A stretch of DNA of 64,000 nt from Gottschalkia acidurici 9a (GTDB taxonomy: Bacteria > Bacillota > Clostridia > Tissierellales > Gottschalkiaceae), in contig NC_018664.1 of the NCBI RefSeq assembly GCF_000299355.1, positions 1,906,380 to 1,970,379 on the forward strand. Reading direction: 5' to 3'. Shown here one piece after another: positions 8,785 to 17,739 of this stretch; positions within the stretch are counted from its first letter, which is position 1; each line of letters starts with the position of its first letter. The position numbers and the translations under genes were made by a program. The notes under the pieces are model-generated. The model saw only the letters and a program-made list of their open reading frames with translations. It ran no database searches and was not told the DNA's origin.

Positions 8785-11221
8785 ACTGTCTCCTCTTTTT
8801 GTATTCTAGTATAAATCTTATTATAATGCCATTATACAGGATATAGCTACATATTGAATATATATTTTTCATAAGGAAGTTGGTAAAGCTCTTTTTATTG
8901 GTTATATAACTCGAAATACTTATTTTCTCTTTAGTTATATTTGCAGTTATAAGTCCTGATTTATCATTTCTTAATATTTTAGTTTTACTATCTCTGTATC
9001 TTTTCAAAACACTTTCATCCGGATGTCCAAAATTATTTCTCCCAACTTGAATGACTGCAACTCTTGGACTGAAGTGATTTATAAATTCCTCCGTTGAAGA
9101 TGTTTTACTTCCATGATGAGGTACTTTTAATATATCTACACTCTGACTTTTATGCTTATTTATAATTCGCGCTTCACTTTCTTTCTCTATATCACCTGTA
9201 AAAAGTAGCTTTTTATTATATATACTTAATATAAATGTTAAAGACTTATTGTTATCATCAGTGTAACCTACTTCACTATTCAATGGATTTAATACCTCTA
9301 TATAACTATCCTTATTAATTTTTAATTTATTACCTTCGATTATTATTTTTATTGGCACATTGCTTTGCTTGGATAGTTTCATTATATCTCTATAGAGATT
9401 ACTATTATAATCCGTATATCCTATAAATATATTTTTTACCTTCATACTTCCTAATAAAGATAAAACCCCTTGGGCATGATCTTCATGAAAGTGTGTTAAA
9501 AAAATTCCGTCTATACTATTTACACCTGTTTTCTGTAAGTATGGAAGAAGTATATTTTCTCCTATATTAAAATTACTTAGAATACTTCCACCAGTATCTA
9601 CTAAAATATTTTTATTATTAAATCTTATCAAACAACTATCTCCTTGTCCAACATCTATAAATTCTACACTTATATCTTCATAAAATGATTTACTCACAGT
9701 ATTAAATACTAAACAAATTATAAAGTATCCATATATAACTCTTTGAATTTTCTTACTTATCAAAGTTATATCTATTATTTTTAATAATGTAATTACAATA
9801 AAATAGTAAAAAATAATTTCAAAAAAAGATGGTGAGTAAAAAATTATATTTAGATATGTGAATTTGTGCAATATATCAGAAATAAAATTAGATAAATTTA
9901 GAATTATATTTGCTAGTATCCCTATAAGCAAGCTTACTTTAGTATTTATCATAGAAGTTAATAATATTAAAAAACCTAAAACTAGTCCAGAAGATAATAA
10001 TGGTACTACTATTAAGTTAGCTACTATAGATAGTATTTGTAACTCATTAAAGTAGTATATGACTATAGGTAGCACTCCTATCTGTGCCGCTATTATTACT
10101 GATATAGAATTTTTAATTGTCATGTTTTTAATCTTAACTATCTCTTTTATCTTTGGAGTAAATAGTATTATTGTAAACGTTGCTAAAAATGACAGCTGAA
10201 ATCCTATGCTAAATAGCCAAAGTGGTCTATAAGTTAACATTATAAATCCTGAAAGAGGAAGTATGTTTAAAGAATCATATCTATAGTATGTAATACTAGC
10301 TATTATTAAAATACTAAACATAATACTTCCTCTAAGAACTGAAGGTGGATATCCAACTAAGTATCCATATATCCATATGATTAATATAGACAATACCATA
10401 GAAAACTTTCTATTGAACTTTAAAACATCAAAGCAGAATATTATGGCTCCATATATTATTCCTATATGCAGACCTGAGATGGCAAGTATATGTGATAATC
10501 CTAAGCTTCTAAATTTATCTACCTCTTCTTTATCTAGAAATGAATCATCTCCTAATATAATAGACTTTATAATTAAACTGTTTCTTTTGTTTAAGCTTTC
10601 ATCTAGTTTCAGGGAAACCCATTCTCTAAACCTTATAGAGCTTTTTTCAAGAGTACTTATATTTTTACTACTTAATATTTTAATTGAATATCCATTGCTA
10701 CTTCCCACAGAAAATATATCCTTAGTTTGTAGATGTAATTTATAATTAAATAATCTAGGATTGGTATTTCTATTTGGTTCTTTTATTTTTACTTCATCTA
10801 GTATTTTATCTCCTACTTTTATCTTTGTATCACTATAAATATTCAATATTGTTTTTTCATTTATATTATAAATTTTATCTTTATACTTTATCTTTTTCAC
10901 ATATACTAGATACTTCTCAAAGCCTTTTTCTTTAGCTATAGTATCTTTTACTATTCCCTCTAATTTCACTTCTTTTTCATCAAATTGGGGGAGCATATTT
11001 TTTTCAACACTATGATTAGTGGCTATTATACCTATTAGAAAAATTATTATTAAAACTATATATCTTATATATCTTCTTACTCTAAGGATATAAAGTATCA
11101 ATGTTGAAATTATAGCTATTAACATTAGTGTCAATGTTAGATCTATATTAGTTTGAAACGTACGATAAAATATAATACCCAACAGATAAAATATAAAAAT
11201 CCATAGAAAAGGTCTTTTCAT
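8774..11221 (-). CDS. comEC: ComEC/Rec2 DNA internalization channel
   Basis: Integral membrane protein for uptake of single-stranded DNA in competence. 815 residues in three parts: an N-terminal OB-like/DUF4131 region after two or three transmembrane helices, a central Competence domain with many helices (AISGLHIGIIYG motif near 250), and a C-terminal metallo-beta-lactamase domain with THFHEDHAQG (about 575) and VPHHGSKTSS. After the usual end of that domain there is an extra tail of about 45 residues with a hydrophobic segment (NIYSICSYILYNGIIIRFIL) that overlaps holA. This tail is unusual and may be a recent read-through. Other com pilus genes are not in view, so competence is unproven. Confidence 0.93.
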   Translation of the reverse strand: MKRPFLWIFIFYLLGIIFYRTFQTNIDLTLTLMLIAIISTLILYILRVRRYIRYIVLIIIFLIGIIATNHSVEKNMLPQFDEKEVKLEGIVKDTIAKEKGFEKYLVYVKKIKYKDKIYNINEKTILNIYSDTKIKVGDKILDEVKIKEPNRNTNPRLFNYKLHLQTKDIFSVGSSNGYSIKILSSKNISTLEKSSIRFREWVSLKLDESLNKRNSLIIKSIILGDDSFLDKEEVDKFRSLGLSHILAISGLHIGIIYGAIIFCFDVLKFNRKFSMVLSILIIWIYGYLVGYPPSVLRGSIMFSILIIASITYYRYDSLNILPLSGFIMLTYRPLWLFSIGFQLSFLATFTIILFTPKIKEIVKIKNMTIKNSISVIIAAQIGVLPIVIYYFNELQILSIVANLIVVPLLSSGLVLGFLILLTSMINTKVSLLIGILANIILNLSNFISDILHKFTYLNIIFYSPSFFEIIFYYFIVITLLKIIDITLISKKIQRVIYGYFIICLVFNTVSKSFYEDISVEFIDVGQGDSCLIRFNNKNILVDTGGSILSNFNIGENILLPYLQKTGVNSIDGIFLTHFHEDHAQGVLSLLGSMKVKNIFIGYTDYNSNLYRDIMKLSKQSNVPIKIIIEGNKLKINKDSYIEVLNPLNSEVGYTDDNNKSLTFILSIYNKKLLFTGDIEKESEARIINKHKSQSVDILKVPHHGSKTSSTEEFINHFSPRVAVIQVGRNNFGHPDESVLKRYRDSKTKILRNDKSGLITANITKEKISISSYITNKKSFTNFLMKNIYSICSYILYNGIIIRFILEYKKRRQYEL

Positions 11222-11292
11222 TTTTTACTCCTATCATATTTTTATCTTTATATCGTTCTATTACATAATTTTAACATACATCTCATTTTAAG

Positions 11293-11353
11293 TTAACACT
11301 ATAAAAGCTCATTATCAGCAATATACTGCGATAATGAGCTTTTATAGTGTTAA
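11293..11353. terminator. Long perfect inverted repeat after argF
   Basis: Arms of 24 bp (11293-11316 and 11330-11353, starting TTAACACTATAAAAGCTC) are perfectly complementary with a 13-nt loop. The repeat begins two bases after the argF stop. The inner GC-containing stem followed by TTTT on either strand suggests a bidirectional terminator between argF and comEC. The stem is longer than most terminators here. Confidence 0.75.
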
Positions 11354-11355
11354 TT

Positions 11356-12348
11356 TTATTTTCCTAAAGTTGCTACCATAATAGCTTTTATAGTATGCAT
11401 TCTATTCTCAGCTTCATCAAATACTACTGAGTGTTTACTTTCAAATACTTCGTCAGTAACTTCCATTGCTTCTAGTCCATACTTTTCAAGTACTTCTCTT
11501 CCTACATCTGTATCTTGATCATGAAAAGCTGGTAAACAGTGCATAAATATTACATCTTTATCAGCCTTTTTTATCATATCCATATTTACTTGATATGCTT
11601 TAAGTTGATTTATTCTCTCTTCAAACTGATCTTCTTCTCCCATAGATACCCATACATCTGTATAAATTACATCTACGCCTTTTACACCTTCATCTATATT
11701 ATCTGTTATAGTTATTTTTCCATCTGTTTCTTTTATTATTTCTTCTCCTGCTTTTACTATCTCATCTTCTGGAAATAGTTCTTTTGGTGCTACTATTCTA
11801 AAATCCATACCCATTTTAGCCGCACCTATTAAAAGTGAGTTAGCCATATTATTTCTTCCATCACCTATATACGCAAACTTTATACCTTTTAAGTATCCTT
11901 TTTTCTCTTTTATAGTTAGAAAGTCTGCTAGTATTTGTGTCGGATGAAACTTATCTGTAAGTCCATTCCAAACTGGCACTCCTGCATATTTTGCAAGTTC
12001 TTCCACTGTATCATGACTAAATCCTCTAAACTGTATTCCATCAAACATTCTTCCAAGTACTCTAGCTGTATCTTTTACTGATTCTTTTTTTCCTAATTGA
12101 ATATCCCCTTTTCCTAGATATTCTGGATGTGCGCCTTCATCTACTGCTGCAACTATGAATGAACATCTTGTTCTAGTTGATGCTTTTTCAAATATTAATG
12201 CTATATTTTTTCCCTCTAAATTTCTAGGTTTTATCCCAGCATATTTAAGTTTTTTTAACTCTTCAGATAAATCTATTAAGTATTCTATTTCTTTAGGTGT
12301 AAAGTCCAGTAACTTTAAAAAGCTTCTTCCTTTTAAATTAATCGGCAT
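11356..12348 (-). CDS. argF: Ornithine carbamoyltransferase
   Basis: Converts ornithine and carbamoyl phosphate to citrulline in arginine synthesis; in clostridia the same enzyme family also works in the arginine deiminase route in reverse. 330 residues from the ATG at 12348, which has AAGGGG at good spacing; the upstream in-frame start has none. Motifs: carbamoyl-phosphate loop [16 protein letters not shown], the DVWVSMGEE ornithine loop and the HCLP active-site motif ([10 protein letters not shown]). It stands apart from the argCJBD cluster some 5 kb away. No arcA or arcC neighbour is seen, which favours the biosynthetic role. Confidence 0.95.
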   Translation of the reverse strand: MPINLKGRSFLKLLDFTPKEIEYLIDLSEELKKLKYAGIKPRNLEGKNIALIFEKASTRTRCSFIVAAVDEGAHPEYLGKGDIQLGKKESVKDTARVLGRMFDGIQFRGFSHDTVEELAKYAGVPVWNGLTDKFHPTQILADFLTIKEKKGYLKGIKFAYIGDGRNNMANSLLIGAAKMGMDFRIVAPKELFPEDEIVKAGEEIIKETDGKITITDNIDEGVKGVDVIYTDVWVSMGEEDQFEERINQLKAYQVNMDMIKKADKDVIFMHCLPAFHDQDTDVGREVLEKYGLEAMEVTDEVFESKHSVVFDEAENRMHTIKAIMVATLGK

Positions 12349-12567
12349 AACAATCCCCTTTCTTCGCATTAGAATACATGCATATACTTACAATGTTTTT
12401 TATTACTCAATATTTTATTAATCTGATTATATCTATACTTTATATCAATTGTCAATATGTTTATCGTTTTTTTATTCAGTTTAGTTTATATATATACATG
12501 TGCTTTTAATATTTTTCTATCTTTGATATAATATAAGGTAATAGAGAATAATTTTGGGGGTGTTTGA

Positions 12568-12963
12568 ATGTTATTTAAGTGGAAAGATGAGTTTAACACA
12601 GGAATAGATGAGATTGATTTACAACACAGAAAATTATTTGAACTAGGTTCTGAAATTTATGTTTTAGCAACTTTAAAGGATGGCTTAGATCATTATGATG
12701 AAATTATAAAAATATTAGATGAATTAAAAAATTATGCTGTTTACCATTTTGATTTTGAGGAAAAATATATGAGTTCTAAAAATTTCTCATACCTTGACGA
12801 ACATAAGAAGCTACATAGTGCCTTTATAGATAAAATTTCAAGTATAGAATCTAAGGATGTAGATGATAAACAGAAGACAGTACTATTACAACTTCTAGAC
12901 TTTACTGCTAATTGGATTGGTAATCATATTTTAAAAGAAGACTTTAAGTATAAAGATTTATAA
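12568..12963 (+). CDS. Bacteriohemerythrin
   Basis: Small non-heme diiron O2-binding protein, probably for oxygen sensing, storage or protection in an anaerobe. The 131 residues carry every canonical iron ligand: His20 (LQHRKL), His60 and Glu64 (YHFDFEE), His79 and His83 (HKKLH), His120 and Asp125 (GNHILKED). A strong site (TTGGGGGTG) precedes the ATG and a TATAAT lies about 30 nt upstream. Monocistronic on the plus strand. Single-domain, with no sensor or kinase fused. Confidence 0.95.
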   Translation: MLFKWKDEFNTGIDEIDLQHRKLFELGSEIYVLATLKDGLDHYDEIIKILDELKNYAVYHFDFEEKYMSSKNFSYLDEHKKLHSAFIDKISSIESKDVDDKQKTVLLQLLDFTANWIGNHILKEDFKYKDL

Positions 12964-12976
12964 TATAAATAAAAAA

Positions 12977-13015
12977 ACTCATTTCTTGAGATCTTATTAT
13001 CACAAGAAGTGAGTT
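12977..13015. terminator. Bidirectional terminator between hemerythrin and pgpA genes
   Basis: Inverted repeat AACTCATTTCTTG (12977-12989) with CAAGAAGTGAGTT (13003-13015), one mismatch, flanked by A-rich and T-rich tracts. It serves two convergent genes. Confidence 0.75.
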
Positions 13016-13035
13016 AATTATTTTATAATAACTTT

Positions 13036-13506
13036 TTAAGCATAGTTTCCATGTGCTATTTTTGAACATGCTGCTGCTACAATTCCACATATCAAATCAT
13101 CTAAAAAAGTATTTACTCTATCTGTTTCCTTACCTATTCTATCAACCTCTCCGACTATTCCTAGTTTTAACTTATCTAAGTATCCAAAATTTGTTAACCC
13201 TATTGTTCCATATATATTAGTTATGCCCAAGGTTAATATTTCATCTACACCATAAAGAGGTTCATCTCTTTTCACTATAGATAATAGTGGCTCTTCTAGT
13301 AAATTCTTTTCAGCTAATTCATCTATCTGTATTCCTGTTAATATAGCGTGTTGAACTTCCCTTTTAGATAATACACTTTCTATATTATTCTTAGCCTGTT
13401 CCATAGATATTTTTATATAATCTTTTTGAAGTTCAATAACTAGATCAGCAATATCATCTATTGTTACTCCTCTATCCTCTAGTTTTTTTATTACAATTTC
13501 TTTCAA
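13036..13506 (-). CDS. Phosphatidylglycerophosphatase A family protein (YutG-like)
   Basis: 156-residue soluble member of the PgpA family, resembling B. subtilis YutG. Family segments include the N-terminal helices followed by EPLLSIVKRDEPLYGVDEIL, GTIGLTNFGYLDKLKLG and VNTFLDDLICGIVAAACSKI. The family dephosphorylates phosphatidylglycerophosphate, but this short soluble branch is less well characterised. The start is a TTG with AAAGGGTG upstream. It follows the AlaX-like gene by 27 nt, so the two probably form an operon. Confidence 0.8.
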   Translation of the reverse strand: MKEIVIKKLEDRGVTIDDIADLVIELQKDYIKISMEQAKNNIESVLSKREVQHAILTGIQIDELAEKNLLEEPLLSIVKRDEPLYGVDEILTLGITNIYGTIGLTNFGYLDKLKLGIVGEVDRIGKETDRVNTFLDDLICGIVAAACSKIAHGNYA

Positions 13507-13533
13507 TTACTACACCCTTTCTCACTTAAACAT

Positions 13534-14373
13534 TTATTTTCGATTATACATACCTATTTCTTCTCTTAATATTCTAACTTGCTCTTCTAGTTTCTCTTTT
13601 TTATCTAATAATAATTCAACACCTTTATATATATCCCTTTCTTCTAAAGAAAGTAACTTAGATACACTATTTATACATTCGTTTTTCTTTTCATAATCTC
13701 TCAATGCTCTATTGCCACATACAAATTTTATTACTATACCCTTATTTTCAATTTCTTCATAATCTAATATTTTAATTATTCCAACCTCTCCCGAATTACT
13801 ACAATGTATACTTTCACAGGGTGTAATATATATATTATCTATTTCCGCCACTCTAGTACCTGATTCTATTTCAGATTGACTTTCTTTACTTAATTCATAT
13901 GTCTTAATTTTAAAATTAGAGTGAATTATACTATTTGCAAATTTTTCTATTCTACTTATATCCTCACCTTTAATCTTTTCTATATTTATTTCTATATAAG
14001 CATAACTTTCGTCTAACCTAAAGTTTATAGTCTCTTTATCATAAAGTTTATGTATAGAAGCAGATAAAAGATGTTGACCTGTATGTTGTTGCATGTAGTC
14101 AAATCTATTATTCCAATCTATTAAAATATTTACATCTTTAGAACTTATATTTTCTTTTAATACATGAACAATATGTTCACCTTTCTCAAATACATCTAAT
14201 ACCTCAATTCCATTTATAGTCCCTTTATCTTTTAGCTCACTATGCATTGTATTAGGATAAAATACAGTTCTATTTAAATATATATGATACATATCATTTA
14301 CTTTTTCTTTTTTTATAACTTTTCCTTTAAACTCCCTTAAGTATGGATTTTCAAGATAAGTTTTCTCTGTCAC
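13534..14373 (-). CDS. AlaX-type alanyl-tRNA editing protein
   Basis: Free-standing homologue of the AlaRS editing domain, expected to hydrolyse mischarged Ser- or Gly-tRNA(Ala). 279 residues from the GTG at 14373, chosen because AGAGGGG lies 8 nt upstream; a GTG at 14382 would overlap that site. The zinc/active-site motifs are HTGQH (QQHTGQHLLSA) and CESIHC, where most homologues have CGGTHC. The C-terminus is a short coiled coil (LLDKKEKLEEQVRILREEIG) instead of a full DHHA1 domain. Likely co-transcribed with the downstream PgpA-family gene. Confidence 0.85.
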   Translation of the reverse strand: MTEKTYLENPYLREFKGKVIKKEKVNDMYHIYLNRTVFYPNTMHSELKDKGTINGIEVLDVFEKGEHIVHVLKENISSKDVNILIDWNNRFDYMQQHTGQHLLSASIHKLYDKETINFRLDESYAYIEINIEKIKGEDISRIEKFANSIIHSNFKIKTYELSKESQSEIESGTRVAEIDNIYITPCESIHCSNSGEVGIIKILDYEEIENKGIVIKFVCGNRALRDYEKKNECINSVSKLLSLEERDIYKGVELLLDKKEKLEEQVRILREEIGMYNRK

Positions 14374-14433
14374 AATTTTCACCCCTCTGTTCTTTAGTGA
14401 CGATACCTCACTTTATCTTACAGTTTATTAGTA

Positions 14434-15447
14434 TTAATTTTTATCGCTGTAATCTTCTATTATTTTTATTTCATTCTCTTTTATATATTTAATCTCCATA
14501 TTCTTATTTATCACTTTATAGTATTTATCTCCTAATTTCAATAGATAATCTGCGGTCTTGCTAGTATCTTCTAGAATTCCCACTTCTTCTTTACTAGAAA
14601 GAATCTCTCCTTCTCCTAATATGAATGAAGAGTATTTTTCACTCCAAATGTACTTTATTTCAAAAAAATCTTCTTCAACTTTTTTAAACTTTTTAGGAAT
14701 AGTATGATCTGCATTATCTTTAGCTTCAGACCTCTCTATTGTCTTTGATACCAGCAGACTTATATGATTATCAACATTGTATGTATAGTCGACTACACTT
14801 TTCTCATTTAGTTTAAACCATTTAGGCTTTTCTTTTGAAGGATCTATCCACTTTTCATAATAAAATGCTTCATAATTTAATGACTCTCTAAATACTTCTT
14901 TAAATTCATTATCTATTTCAGTAAATAGTCTAATAAAGTTATCTGTAAAGTAGGCCCCTATACTCTCATCTAAAACTTCTTCTACCATTAAAAATCTTTT
15001 ATCACTAGTATCATTTCTTTTTACAGATACACCTTTTATACTTGTTAAGTTCTCAATTTTATTAGCAAGCTCATATCCACCATTGTTTGTTTTATATATA
15101 GCTATTGTTCCTAAATTCTTAGATAAGTTAACTGCTATTATTAGTTCCTTTTTTTTATCACCTATTATGTCTATAGGATATAATGAAATTTCAATGTAAT
15201 CCATATACTCTGTCCAATCACTATATCCTAGATCTTTAATTACTATTTCTTTTATTCTTTTTTCTGCTTGTTTTTTTGCTTCTTCATTTGTTGAAAAATA
15301 TTTTTTTACTAAATTTTCATTCAAACCTTCTTTAAATACTATATTATTAATTGTAACACTAGCTGGCTGTGTACTTGAGTAAGTTTTAGCGAATAAAAAA
15401 GTTGTTAGAATAAATAGTGTTATAATTATTATAAATGATTTTCTCAT
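14434..15447 (-). CDS. Exported protein of unknown function
   Basis: I do not recognise the family. The ATG at 15447 is preferred over 15456, because the AAAGGA site then lies at about 9 nt. An N-terminal hydrophobic signal (FIIIITLFILTTFLFA) ends in an AKT-type cleavage site with no lipobox. The mature part, about 310 residues, is charged and probably beta-rich. A segment IDIIGDKKKELIIAVNL resembles the calcium-loop style of FG-GAP-like or VCBS-like repeats, but only one copy is clear. It is divergent from the Crp-like regulator, sharing the 15448-15572 intergenic region. Confidence 0.75.
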   Translation of the reverse strand: MRKSFIIIITLFILTTFLFAKTYSSTQPASVTINNIVFKEGLNENLVKKYFSTNEEAKKQAEKRIKEIVIKDLGYSDWTEYMDYIEISLYPIDIIGDKKKELIIAVNLSKNLGTIAIYKTNNGGYELANKIENLTSIKGVSVKRNDTSDKRFLMVEEVLDESIGAYFTDNFIRLFTEIDNEFKEVFRESLNYEAFYYEKWIDPSKEKPKWFKLNEKSVVDYTYNVDNHISLLVSKTIERSEAKDNADHTIPKKFKKVEEDFFEIKYIWSEKYSSFILGEGEILSSKEEVGILEDTSKTADYLLKLGDKYYKVINKNMEIKYIKENEIKIIEDYSDKN

Positions 15448-15484
15448 TATATTCATTCCTTTCTACTTATTTTTCTTTTCTTGT

Positions 15485-15512
15485 TTGTTACAGCGTATTT
15501 TTTTAGTATAAT
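15485..15512 (+). promoter_or_regulatory. Promoter for the Crp/Fnr-like gene
   Basis: TTGTTA (15485-15490), a 16-bp spacer and TATAAT (15507-15512), about 60 nt upstream of the regulator's start. Confidence 0.55.
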
Positions 15513-15572
15513 TTAAGTATATTAATTTAATTTGACTTATATGTAATTACTATTAATTTGAAGGGAGATTTT

Positions 15573-16256
15573 ATGATAAAAGATTCTTTAAGAAAAGTTC
15601 CATTATTTAAAAATTTAAGTAACGATGTCTTGAAAGATATTGCAAGTGTGGCTAAGGAAAGGATCTATAAAAAAGGAAATATAATAATTTCTGAAGGCAA
15701 TAAAAGTAATGACATTTACATAATAAAAGAAGGCAAGGTAAAAGTTTATAAGACATCTAGTACAGGAAAAAATGTAATTTTAGATATAAAGGGAAGTGGT
15801 AGCGTGTTAGCAGGAACTACACTCTTTAGTGACTCTCTTAATCCAGCTACTATCATGACTATAGAGGATTCTTTAGTTTATACACTTAAAAATAGTGATC
15901 TAGAAAATCTTATAAGAAATAATTCTGATTTAGCACTAGACTTTATTAAAATTCTGAGTAATGAACTTCACAACTCACAAGAAAAGATAACAAATATAGC
16001 TTTAAACGATACATATGTTAGAGTTGCAAAATTACTTTTAACTCTTTCTAGTAAGCATGGTATTGACTCTAATGATGATAATACATTGAAATTAGATTTA
16101 AACCTGACTAGAGAAGAGCTAGCAAGTCTGATAGGCACCTCTAGAGAAACAATTAGTAGAGCCTTAAGTCAATTTAGTAAAGAGAATATTATAGATATAA
16201 AGGGGAGAGAAATAATTATATGTAACAAGAACAAGTTAGAGGAGTGGTTAAAATAA
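15573..16256 (+). CDS. Crp/Fnr-family transcriptional regulator
   Basis: A cyclic-nucleotide-binding-type beta-barrel (about residues 10-120) joins by a long helix to a C-terminal winged helix with the HTH segment LTREELASLIGTSRETISRAL, closest in style to Fnr/Ntc-type regulators. It has no N-terminal Fe-S cysteines and only one Cys, near the C-terminus, so it is not a classical oxygen-sensing Fnr. The ligand is unknown. Start chosen at the ATG at 15573, where GAAGGGAG has 5-nt spacing; an upstream TTG at 15558 overlaps the site. A 40-codon ORF overlaps its 3' end. Confidence 0.88.
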   Translation: MIKDSLRKVPLFKNLSNDVLKDIASVAKERIYKKGNIIISEGNKSNDIYIIKEGKVKVYKTSSTGKNVILDIKGSGSVLAGTTLFSDSLNPATIMTIEDSLVYTLKNSDLENLIRNNSDLALDFIKILSNELHNSQEKITNIALNDTYVRVAKLLLTLSSKHGIDSNDDNTLKLDLNLTREELASLIGTSRETISRALSQFSKENIIDIKGREIIICNKNKLEEWLK

Positions 16257-16366
16257 ACTTTAATGGAGAAGCAAGCAAAATAGGTTATTACTTTGTAATA
16301 GCAGGTATAATATTAATCAATTTCTCTTTAAATAGATTTGGACGAAATTTAAGGAGAAGAAAATAA
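16244..16366 (+). CDS. Possible 40-residue membrane peptide overlapping the Crp-like gene
   Basis: GTG start at 16244, overlapping the regulator's last codons by 13 nt in another frame. It encodes a short polar head, one predicted transmembrane helix (IGYYFVIAGIILINFSL) and a strongly basic tail ending NLRRRK. The topology and the coupling-type overlap make it plausible, but the ribosome site is poor (GAGGAG abuts the GTG). No family recognised. Confidence 0.4.
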   Translation: MVKINFNGEASKIGYYFVIAGIILINFSLNRFGRNLRRRK

Positions 16367-16443
16367 TTTTTATTATTTAATTGTTAATTGGTCTAAATTA
16401 AGCTAAAATACTAAAACACGAGAAATTAATATGTAATCCAACA

Positions 16444-16479
16444 AAAGGCAGGTTTCTTATGTTTAACCTGCCTTTTTAA
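16444..16479 (+). terminator. Terminator after the Crp-like gene
   Basis: 11-bp perfect stem AAAGGCAGGTT (16444-16454) with its complement at 16465-16475, followed by T's. Confidence 0.85.
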
Positions 16480-16599
16480 AATGAATACTCTTTTTTATCA
16501 ATAATTGAAGTATCATTTTAAACTAAAAGAGATATTTAGAATACTTTTTAGCTATATAGATGTTTATTTCTCTAAGATTATCTTTCCTTATATATTTTA

Positions 16600-16830
16600 C
16601 TATTCATCTTCTTCAATACCAATTTCATCATTAACATATATCATTATATCTCCTGGTTGACAATTTAAAGCTTTACATATGGCATTCAAAGTTGAAAATC
16701 TAATAGCTTTAATTTTTCCCGTTTTTATATTTGACAAATTTACTATGCTAACCCCTACCTCTTCTGCTAATTGATTTAATTGCATTTTTCTTTCAACTAA
16801 TATCCTATCCAGGTGTATTTCTATAGACAC
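16600..16830 (-). CDS. Small Cro/C1-type HTH regulator (YozG-like)
   Basis: 76-residue protein, nearly all HTH: RILVERKMQLNQLAEEVGVS then LSNIKTGKIKAIRFSTLNAI, followed by a short acidic tail. It resembles B. subtilis YozG, which is encoded beside the DUF2975 protein YoaS, as here. GTG start with GGGGTGATAGA upstream. It lies 51 nt downstream of the DUF2975 gene on the same strand and probably autoregulates that operon (inference). Confidence 0.85.
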   Translation of the reverse strand: MSIEIHLDRILVERKMQLNQLAEEVGVSIVNLSNIKTGKIKAIRFSTLNAICKALNCQPGDIMIYVNDEIGIEEDE

Positions 16831-16881
16831 TCTATCACCCCTAATACTATATATTTACACTACAAAATTGATTTGTCTTTC

Positions 16882-17484
16882 CTATAGTGTAGAGTCATAT
16901 TCATTTTGTAAGTATGTTCCATATTTAAATACCTGTGCTAGGATAATTATTAATACCCCTAAAAATATTCCAAGTAAAGTAATCTTCCAGTCAACGCTGG
17001 TAGAGTAATATCTTAAAACACCATCACTGCCAATTCCCTTTAGATTACTAGGTAGTTTTAAAATTATAGTTCTAACGAAGTACTCTAGAATAGGTATTAA
17101 ATTCACACTGGCTATAGTAATCCATCCAATGATAGAGATTTCACTATGATTTCTACTATCAAATGGTTCACCATTCTCTATTGTGCTAAGAATTCTCCCC
17201 AAAGACTTAAGGATCAGTATAACAAACACAATATTCATTATATACTTTATCATAAGAGAAACAGCAAGCTTTCTTGTGAAGATATCAGGATCTATAGAGT
17301 TTTGTATAAGAACTTCATCAAGATACATAGTGTTAAAAATAAAAGTAGGCTTAAAAATTGCACTTATAGCTGTAAGTAGACAAGCAATAATTCCTATGTA
17401 GCCTACGACAGTTATAGCTCTGACAATAGTTCCAATAATTTTTACACTTTTCTTTATTTTTCTTTTTTTAATTTCACTTTGCAT
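16882..17484 (-). CDS. DUF2975 membrane protein (YoaS-like)
   Basis: 200-residue protein with four predicted transmembrane helices (about 23-45, 75-95, 110-135, 165-187) and the family's RILSTIENGEPFDSRN-type motif, seen between helices 2 and 3. DUF2975 proteins are commonly encoded with a small HTH regulator. Their function is not known; a membrane sensor or target of the regulator is one idea. AGGAGG precedes the ATG. Confidence 0.85.
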   Translation of the reverse strand: MQSEIKKRKIKKSVKIIGTIVRAITVVGYIGIIACLLTAISAIFKPTFIFNTMYLDEVLIQNSIDPDIFTRKLAVSLMIKYIMNIVFVILILKSLGRILSTIENGEPFDSRNHSEISIIGWITIASVNLIPILEYFVRTIILKLPSNLKGIGSDGVLRYYSTSVDWKITLLGIFLGVLIIILAQVFKYGTYLQNEYDSTL

Positions 17485-17677
17485 ATTAAAAATACCTCCT
17501 ATATTTATTATTTAATACATTATACTATGATTGTTTATGAATATCAATAATTATTTAATGACTATAGTTAATTTTTTAATTAAAATCGTTAAATGTGACT
17601 AAGGTATTTAGTAATCAAATTTTATTTAATTTCTAATATAAATCGTATTTATTTAAAATTACTTTTTTTCTATTCAT

Positions 17678-17729
17678 CAAATAAAAAACTCTTTATAGAA
17701 GAATTCTTCTATAAAGAGTTTTTTATTTG
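17678..17729. terminator. 52-bp perfect palindrome, argD terminator
   Basis: Both 26-bp halves (start CAAATAAAAAACTCTTTATA, centre GAATTC at 17701-17706) are perfectly complementary with no loop. A and T runs at the ends give a T-tail on both strands. It lies 10 bp beyond the argD stop, so it should terminate the arg operon on the minus strand. Confidence 0.8.
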
Positions 17730-17739
17730 CTCTATTATA

